Source of the DNA: DATARH01 sp963734125
GTDB lineage: Bacteria > Pseudomonadota > Alphaproteobacteria > ATCC43930 > CGMCC-115725
Reading direction: 5' to 3'
DNA length: 64,000 bases
Assembly: GCA_963734125.1 (NCBI GenBank)
Contig: CAVTGB010000004.1
Span: forward strand, 89,679 to 153,678
Part shown: one piece after another, positions 58,269-64,000 of the stretch
Layout: the number at the start of each line of letters is the position of its first letter
How positions within the stretch are numbered: the first letter of the stretch is position 1
The notes under the pieces: generated by a model
Told to the model about the DNA's origin: nothing
Databases searched by the model: none
Seen by the model: the letters and a program-made list of their open reading frames with translations, nothing else
Position numbers and translations under genes: made by a program

Positions 58269-58976
58269 ATGGACACCGCCGAACGCCTGATCGCCGAGGC
58301 CGCCCAGGCTCCAACCGGGCCCTCGGCGCGAGCGGCCAGTCGGACATGGTGTGGGGCCACGCGTCGGTCCGCGACCCGGAGGGTCGCGGGGCCTGGGACG
58401 AACGGCGCGGGATGGTCGTTCGAGGAGGTGACCGACGACCGGGTCGCGCTGGTCTCCCCCGACGGCGAGGTGCTGGCGGGCAGCGGGCCGCGGCACATCG
58501 AGTACCCGATCCACACCGAGGTGATGAACGCCAGGCCCGACGTCGGCAGCGTGGTGCACACGCACGCCCCGGCGGCGGTCTCCTTCGCCGCGCTGGACGA
58601 GCCGCTGCTGGCCATCTCGCACGACGGGGTCGAGTTCGCCGAGCCGCAGATCGCGCGCTTCACCCGGACCGGCAGCCTGATCAGCTCCGCCGAGCTTGGC
58701 CGGGCCCTCGCCGAGACGATCGGCGACGGGGTCGGCTGCCTGGTCCCCCGGCACGGGCTGGTGACCGTCGGGCCCGATGCCGCGACGGCGGTGATGCGCG
58801 CGCGTCCTGCTCGCCCGGGCGTGTCACGTCCAGCTGCAGGCGATGGCGGCCGGCCAGATCCGGCTGTGGTCCGATTCGGCCGAGATCGCGCTGAAGAAAG
58901 GCAAGGTCTGGCCGGAATCCCAGATCAACGCCGGGTACGCTTCCTGTGCCGCCGATCCGGCCTCGCGGCGGAATGA
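58269..58976 (+). pseudogene. Class II aldolase/adducin family protein, multiply frameshifted
   Basis: Pieces in three frames make one protein: MDTAERLIAEAAQA, then LGASGQSDMVWGHASVRDPEGRG, then WSFEEVTDDRVALVSPDG through HTEVMNARPDVGSVVHTHAP (zinc His-x-His) and LVPRHGLVTVGPDAATAVM. LLARACHVQLQ, MAAGQIRLWSDSAEIALKKG and FLCRRSGLAAE follow to 58,976. At least four small indels are required. Relatives include L-fuculose-phosphate aldolase and decarboxylating enzymes of the fold. It sits between aldehyde dehydrogenase and binding-protein genes on the same strand. Confidence 0.75.
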
Positions 58977-58984
58977 TCGGGCCC

Positions 58985-59907
58985 ATGACGCGAGATCACG
59001 GTCGGCGTCGTCGCCCCGGCCTATGTCAACGTCCCGCTGTGGGTGGCGCAGGAGCGCGGGTTCCTCTACCGCCGCGGGCTCAGCGCCACCGAACAGATCC
59101 TCGGCACCACCCATGGGGTGACGAACGCGCTGCGGGACGGCGCGGTGGACATCGCGCTGACCGCGCCGGAGGGCAGCATCGCGGACGCGGTGGCCGGCGG
59201 CCCGCTGCGCGTGGTGGCGGGCCTCATCGACCGCCCGCCGCTGTCGATGATCGCGATACCCCGGCACCGCAGCGTCGGCGACCTGCGCGGCGGCCGGATC
59301 GGGACCTCATCCCTGACCGAAGGGACCCGGCACGTGGCGGAGCGGATGCTCGCCGCGCACGGCCTGACCTACCCGGCCGACTACGACTTCGCACTCGAAG
59401 GCTCGCATGTCGAGCGGTGGAAGGCGCTGCAGGCCGGCACGATCGACGCGGCGCTGCAGATGATCCCGTACGACGCCATGGCCACCGACGCCGGCTTCAC
59501 GAACCTCGGACCGGTGACCGAGGAGTTCGCCCTCAACGCCGTGTGCGTCCACTCTTCCGGCCGACCGGGCCGTGGTCACCGCCTTCCTCCACGCACTCGC
59601 CGAGGCGGCGGAATGGTTCCGCGGCCACCTCGAGGAGTCGGCCGCCATCGCGGCGGCGCGCACCTCGATCGAGCCGCGCTACGCGCTGCAGGCCTGCCAG
59701 GCGCTGGCCGCCGACGGCGTCATCGCACGGGACCTGCGGTCCAGTCCGGGCGCCTTCGCCGCGGCGATCAGGGCGCTGGCCTCGCAGCGGCCTCGATCCC
59801 GCAGACCCCTTCGCTCCCGCAGACCCCTTCGCTCCCGCAGACCCCTCCGCTCCCGCCGGGCGGCCCGGACCAGGTCGCCGACGCCGTCGACTACTCGTAC
59901 CTCGTGA
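58985..59907 (+). pseudogene. ABC substrate-binding protein, NMT1/THI5/SsuA-like, frameshifted
   Basis: The gene begins MTR at 58,985. One frame change then leads into ITVGVVAPAYVNVPLWVAQERGFL, ATEQILGTTHGVTNALRDGA, VDIALTAPEGSIADAV and IGTSSLTEGTRHVAERMLAAHG. A second change near 59,555 gives ADRAVVTAFLHALAEAAEWF, IAAARTSIEPRYALQACQAL and the C-terminus near VADAVDYSYL. These are features of NMT1/THI5-type periplasmic-fold binding proteins for pyrimidines, sulfonates or aromatic acids. There is no N-terminal lipobox or signal peptide. The C-terminal region includes three 18-base repeats. It runs directly into the monooxygenase frame. Confidence 0.7.
59795..59848 (+). repeat. Three 18-base tandem repeats in the binding-protein gene
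   Basis: Units of the form GCTCCCGCAGACCCCTTC (59,795, 59,813 and 59,831) differ at two or three positions and are followed by a partial copy. Depending on frame they encode PADPFA, PQTPSL or RSRRPL. Similar but not identical short repeats interrupt the monooxygenase gene at about 61,086. Confidence 0.9.
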
Positions 59908-61500
59908 TGAACGCGTACGACGTCGCCGTCGTCGGCGGCGGCCCGGTGGGCATGTGGCTCGCTGCCGAACTGCACCGCGGGGGAGTGCGCCCGGTCGTCC
60001 TGGAACGGCGCGCGGAGCGGCCGCCGCACTCCAAGGCGCTCACGGTCTACCCGCGCACCGTGGAGCAGTTCGCGATGCGCGGGCTGGTAGACCGCTGGCT
60101 GGCCGAAGGCACTCCCGTGCCGTCCTCGCATTTCGCGCTGCTGAAGAACCGGCTGGACTTCTCGTTCCTCCCCACCCGCTACCCGTACACGCTGTTCCTC
60201 CCGCAGCGGCGCACCGAGGAACTGCTCGAGGAGCACCTGGCCGAGCTGGGCGTGCCGTACTGAAGGCGGCACGTCGTTACTGGCCTGCGGCAGGACGAGG
60301 CCGGCGTCGACCTCGACGTGGACACACCCGTGGGGCCGGTGGTCGTCCGCGCCGCCTACGCGGTGGGCTGCGACGGGGCGGCGAGCGTGGCCCGCGCGGC
60401 GGCCGGGATCGAATTCGCCGGGACCCCGGACACCTGGCAGACGATCCTGGGTGACGTCGAGCTGACCGACCCGCCGCAGGTCCCGACGCTGACCCTGAAC
60501 CAGCCGGGCGGGTCGATGTACCTGGTGGCGATCGGCGCCGGCCGGTACCGGGTGGCCGTCATCGACCACGCGACGCTGCACGACCTGGTCGACAAGCCGG
60601 TGACGTTCGGGGAGTTGCGGGCGAGCGTGCTGCGCGTCGCCGGCACCGACTTCGGCATGCGGGAGACCCCCGACATGTGGCTGAGCCGGGTGGGCAACGC
60701 GGCCAGGCAGGCGGCCCGCTACCGGGCCGGGCGGGTGCTGCTGGCCGGGGACGCGGCGCACGTCCATTACCCGGCCGGGGGACAGGGCCTGAACCTCGGA
60801 CTGCAGGACGCCACCAACCTGGCGTGGAAGCTGGCCGCCGAGATCCGCGGCTGGGCGCCCCCCGGCCTGCTGGACAGCTACCACGCCGAACGGTTCCCCG
60901 TCGGCCTCGACGTGATCGACGACTCGCTCGCGCAGTGCGGGCTGATCGCCAACCGCGAGCCGGGAAGGCATCGCGCTGCGGGACAGATTCAACGCGATCC
61001 TCGGCGCGCACCCGTCCCTGTCCCGCGAGCTCGCCTTCCGCCTGTCCGGCCTAGCGATCCGTACCCGCCGCGGATTCCGGGCCTGCCCGCCGATCCCTCC
61101 GGGCCCGCCCGCCGATCCCTCCGCCGGCCCGCCGATCCCTCCGCCGGCCCGCCGCCGATCCCTGCGGGCCGCGCGCCGACCTCCGCCCCGCCGCCGACGA
61201 GGCGGCGGGGGGCGGGTTCCCGACCTCGACCTGCGCGGCACCCGCGTCGCCACGATCTTCGGCCTGCTGCCCGCCGCGAAGTTTGTCCTGCTCAACCTGG
61301 CGCCCGCGGCGCCCGCCCAGGCCGACTATGCCCCCGCCAGCTACTCCGGCCGCCTGGACGTCGTGACCGCGGAGCTCGCGGGAGATCATCCCGGATGGGC
61401 CGGCCTCCGCGCCATCCTGATCCGACCCGACGGCCACATCGCCTGGGCCACCCGGGCCGATGACCCGCCGCCGCTGGCGGCGTGGCTCGGCCGTCCGTAG
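59907..61500 (+). pseudogene. FAD-dependent aromatic-ring monooxygenase (PheA/TfdB/MhpA type), frameshifted
   Basis: The gene starts MNAYDVAVVGGGPVGMWLAA (FAD Rossmann motif), with RTVEQFAMRGLVDRWLAEG and LFLPQRRTEELLEEHLAELG. It breaks at about 60,262 and resumes as LDVDTPVGPVVVRAAYAVGCDGAASVARAA. GRVLLAGDAAHVHYPAGGQG and LNLGLQDATNLAWKLAAEI are the second FAD site. It shifts again near 60,960 to RDRFNAILGAHPSLSREL and ends DPPPLAAWLGRP at 61,500. The family hydroxylates phenols and related aromatics with NADPH and O2. A GC-rich repeat cluster at 61,086-61,160 interrupts the C-terminal thioredoxin-like domain. Confidence 0.75.
61086..61160 (+). repeat. Short GC-rich repeats inside the monooxygenase gene
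   Basis: CCCGCCGATCCCT occurs at 61,086, 61,108 and 61,128, with a fourth degenerate copy near 61,148, spaced 20-22 bases. In the gene's frame they read as Pro/Ala/Gly-rich repeats such as PPIPPGPPADPSAGPP, where relatives have a short GHP loop. They look like expanded in-frame repeats of high-GC actinobacteria. Confidence 0.8.
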
Positions 61501-61632
61501 GGCCCTGGCCGTACCTGGAACCAGGGTGAGCTGGTGGCGGGGGTCGCGCGGTTCCGGTAGGGACCGGGGAGCGTGAACCACGCCCCGTTCGGCTAACGAA
61601 AGGCGGGCGGACGTCCGGGGTCCGTGCGGCGG

Positions 61633-63661
61633 TCAGCTGGCGAGGACGCGGTCGCGGGCGGCGGCCAGCTCGGCGCGGAAGTGCTCGTAGTCGGCGAGTT
61701 CGTGGCCGGTGGGAGCCAGGACCAGTTCGCGGGTGACGGCGGCGATCCGGGACGTGATGGCCTGGTTGGCTTGTCTCGCTCGCGGTCGGCCGCGAGCACC
61801 ACCATGTTCTGGCACCACGATTCGATCAGCCAGCCCAGCAGCAACAGCGCGACCACCATGACGGCGAGCCAGGGCACCAGTGAGGTGTCGCTGATCAGCG
61901 AGGACGACTTGTGCGACCCGTGGAGGGAGAGGATCAGGGCGATCCAGACCAGGCCGGCCACGGTCAGCAGCATCAGCAGCCACTGCACGGCCGCGATCAG
62001 CCGCCACCAGCCGGCGACCCTGTCGCGCGGCGGCAGTCCCTGGGCCACGGCCGCGCCCAGGGCCGCCTGGGCTTCGTCGGCCCTCGACCGCGCCGCCGCC
62101 CGCACGGTCCGCGACCACGGCTCCGGCAGCGAGCCGCCGACCTCATCGGCGAACACCGTGATCGCGTTGTCGATATCCGATCGCTGCGCCTGGGTGGTAC
62201 CGGCACCGTCACCGGCCAGCAGCTTGCGGGCCGAGGTCGGGTCGGCGCCGCGCAGCCGCGCGGCCAGCCGCCCGGGCGGCCAGCCGATGTAGCTCGCGGC
62301 CCGGCGCTCGCGGGCGCCGTTCAGCGTCTCCGTCGCGGCCGCCACCCCGGCGGCCTTGGCGAAGGCGCCGGTCAGCGCGGCGGCAGGACCCGAGGGGATG
62401 TACATCACGGGGTCGAGGGCGGCCGCCCCGCCACCCTGGCCGTCGGGCGTGGCGTCTTCCCAGGGCGGACGCGCCGTGGAAGCCGGCTTGGTCGGCGCGG
62501 CGGTCGTCTGCCAGGGCTGCCACTCACCAGGGCCGCCCGCGCGGCCGTTCGCCGGACCGTCGAGGCCGTTCCCGCGACGGGTCGTTCCCGGCTCTGGGGC
62601 TCGCGTCCGGCCAGGGCGGGCTGGACGCCCGCGCCGTGACCCCGGCGTCGTCGTGATCAACCCAGCCGTCCTGCTCCCAGGGCGGCCGTTCCGGCGTCCG
62701 CGACAACGCCGGACCGGCTCGCGCGGCGGCGGATCCGGCCTCATCGGCCATCGGGGCGGCCGGGATCTGCGGCGCCGGTACCGCTGGCGGCAGCCACCCG
62801 GGCACGGAGTCACCGGCGTAGACGGCGAACCGCTCCAGCAGGGCATCGATGTCGGCGGTGATCCGGTCGCTCGCCGCCCGCCGGGCCGCTACCGCGGCGG
62901 CCAGTGTGCGGCGCAGCTCACCGAAGACCGGCTCCGGTGGCCGCGGAGGTCACCAGCACGGGCGTCTCCAGCAGCCCTTCGGCGTCGAGCAGCCGGCGCA
63001 GGTCGGCCGCGCAGTCGGCGACCTGATCGGGGGTCAGCGTGTCGGCCTGGTTGAGCACCACCGTGGTCACGGCCGCGTGCCCGGCCAGCGGCACCAGGTA
63101 CCGCTGGTGCACGGACGCGTCCGCGTACTTCAGCGGGTCAGCACCCAGACCAGCATGTCGGCCAGCTTGACCAGGCGATCGACCATCGCCGCCGAGCCGG
63201 TGACCACCGAGTCGTGATCGGGCAGGTCGAGCAGGAGCAGCCCGGTCAGCAACGCCTCGCCCTCATCGAGGGCGCTGGCGCGCCGTACGGTGCCGCCGCT
63301 GGACGCTGAGCCGGTCCAGCAGCGGAGCGGCCCTCCATCCCCCACACGCACGCGTGCAGGTGCTTGGTGGTCGGGCGCATCACCCCGGCGGGCGAGAAGG
63401 CGCCCCGGCCAGGGCGTTGAACAGCGAGGACTTGCCGCTGCCGGTGCCGCCCGCCAGAGCGACCACGGTGTGCGAGCCGGACATCCGCATCCGCTCGCCG
63501 GACCGCCGGAGCAGCGTTTCCGCGTCGGCGAGAAGCTCCTGGCTGAACCCTTCGGATCCGGTTCTTCCGGCCGCGATCCGGGTCAGCTCGGTGAGGGAGG
63601 CCAGCCTGGCGGGCAGGCGCGAATGCGCCAGTCCGGTCACGCCGATCGTGTTCGCTGTCAC
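61633..63661 (-). pseudogene. Membrane-associated dynamin-like GTPase, DynB-like, frameshifted
   Basis: The gene starts at GTG 63,661, four bases overlapping the stop of the preceding GTPase. The P-loop is ALAGGTGSGKSSLFNALAG, followed in other frames by LLLLDLPDHDSVVTGS (switch/G3) and VVLNQADTLTPDQVADCAA (G4, NQAD). A Pro-rich region comes next, then ARKLLAGDGAGTTQAQRSDI. Two membrane spans (WWRLIAAVQWLLMLLTVAGL and LVPWLAVMVVALLLLGWLIE) and the end FRAELAAARDRVLAS complete it. At least four frame changes are needed. The order and layout resemble DynA-DynB of Streptomyces, which support sporulation septa. Confidence 0.7.
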
Positions 63662-64000
63662 CTGACCGCCTCGAGCGAGTATTCCGCCTGGTAGAGCCGG
63701 ATCGCCGCGACGTCGTCGCAGGGCCCGGCCAGCTCGATCACCTCGACGAACCTGACCATTTCCTCGTCCAGCAGCAGCCGGACCCGGTGGATGAGGTCCG
63801 CGCGGGCCTTGGCCAGGATCCCGCCCAGCGGGCCGGGGCGAACACCGAGGCCAGCAGGCGCCGGGCTCGGTGTAGATGTTGGTGCCCTCGTCCCGGTGAG
63901 CGGCGCGCCGCCGATCGGCACTGCGCTGGGCGCGTCTTCGCCCAGCATGGCGACCAGGACGACCAGGCCGAGCGACTCGTCATCGAAGGAGATCCGCTTG
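63658..64000 (-). pseudogene. Dynamin-like GTPase, DynA-like, C-terminal part only, frameshifted, runs off the window
   Basis: Two frames contribute: DDESLGLVVLVAMLGEDAPS and PIGGAPLTGTR at the right edge, then, after a slip near 63,835, LGGILAKARADLIHRVRLLL, DEEMVRFVEVIEL and LYQAEYSLEAVR, ending at TGA 63,658-63,660. The stop overlaps the downstream GTPase start (GTGA), so the pair is coupled. The P-loop part lies beyond base 64,000. The assignment relies on the neighbour and on the coiled C-terminal helix pattern. Confidence 0.55.

Noticed and set aside
56481..58754. 757-residue minus-strand frame opposite the aldehyde dehydrogenase
   Set aside because: Covers the chimeric junction and the antisense of a conserved enzyme; its composition is that of a shadow frame and it shows no domain.
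59795..59848. Possible origin iterons or CRISPR
   Set aside because: Direct tandem 18-base units without spacers, inside a coding region.

Overview
Two different genomes appear to meet in this window. Bases 1 to about 56,525 look like an alphaproteobacterium of the Rhodospirillales/Rhizobiales type. The signs are the gene orders trpE(G)//trpD-trpC-moaC-moeA, ppiD//tpiA-secG-pyrG-kdsA-eno-ftsB-pdhA-pdhB-pdhC-lpdA-lipA-coq10 and pncC-pgpA-ispDF-dusB-ntrB, a bifunctional IspDF, an E1-beta subunit carrying a lipoyl domain, and short intergenic palindromes typical of that class. From about 56,525 to 64,000 the genes look actinobacterial: very GC-rich, Streptomyces-like dynamin GTPases, and many broken frames. 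The switch falls inside the ntrB kinase gene, exactly where the ATP-binding half should follow, so an assembly chimera is the simplest reading.

Layout. 1-2.6 kb: a truncated ThDP enzyme and a GMC oxidoreductase. 2.8-5.1 kb: a lower-GC island with a secreted trypsin-like protease, a CHAP-type hydrolase and a HicA/DUF1902 toxin-antitoxin pair. 5.1-7.7 kb: a fluoroacetate-dehalogenase-like hydrolase and a frame-broken peptide-type ABC binding protein. 7.8-13.1 kb: threonine synthase, an M16 peptidase, a GNAT, and a peroxiredoxin between two broken YqgE-family genes. 13.2-20.4 kb: APH-like kinase, glycosyltransferase, agmatinase-like ureohydrolase, HpcH/HpaI aldolase, a second ThDP enzyme and two small accessory genes. 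20.4-27.7 kb: a complete branched-chain-amino-acid-type ABC transporter with two tandem binding proteins, a cupin and an alpha/beta hydrolase.

27.9-33.9 kb: moeA, moaC and trpC (the last two read as one fused frame), trpD, and on the other strand a trpE(G) fusion. trpE(G) is preceded by a leader peptide with three Trp codons and a matching attenuator, the clearest regulatory element here. 33.9-48.9 kb: the conserved housekeeping block covering protein export and folding, central glycolysis, CTP, KDO, division, the pyruvate dehydrogenase complex, lipoate and ubiquinone. 48.9-56.5 kb: a Rieske oxygenase, a large alpha/beta hydrolase, PncC, PgpA, IspDF, DusB and the cut ntrB.

56.5-64 kb: the tail of a ThDP enzyme, an aldehyde dehydrogenase, a class II aldolase, a THI5/SsuA-like binding protein and an FAD monooxygenase, which together suggest a catabolic locus, followed by a DynB/DynA-like GTPase pair on the minus strand. 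Nearly all of these genes except the aldehyde dehydrogenase need one or more frame changes.

I found no tRNA, rRNA, CRISPR array or insertion sequence. No gap between genes exceeds about 300 bases; the longest (53,033-53,312, 280 bases) is filled with palindromic repeats. Single-base frame breaks also occur in conserved genes of the alphaproteobacterial part (M16 peptidase, YqgE, MoaC), so sequencing or assembly error should be considered before calling any of them pseudogenes.
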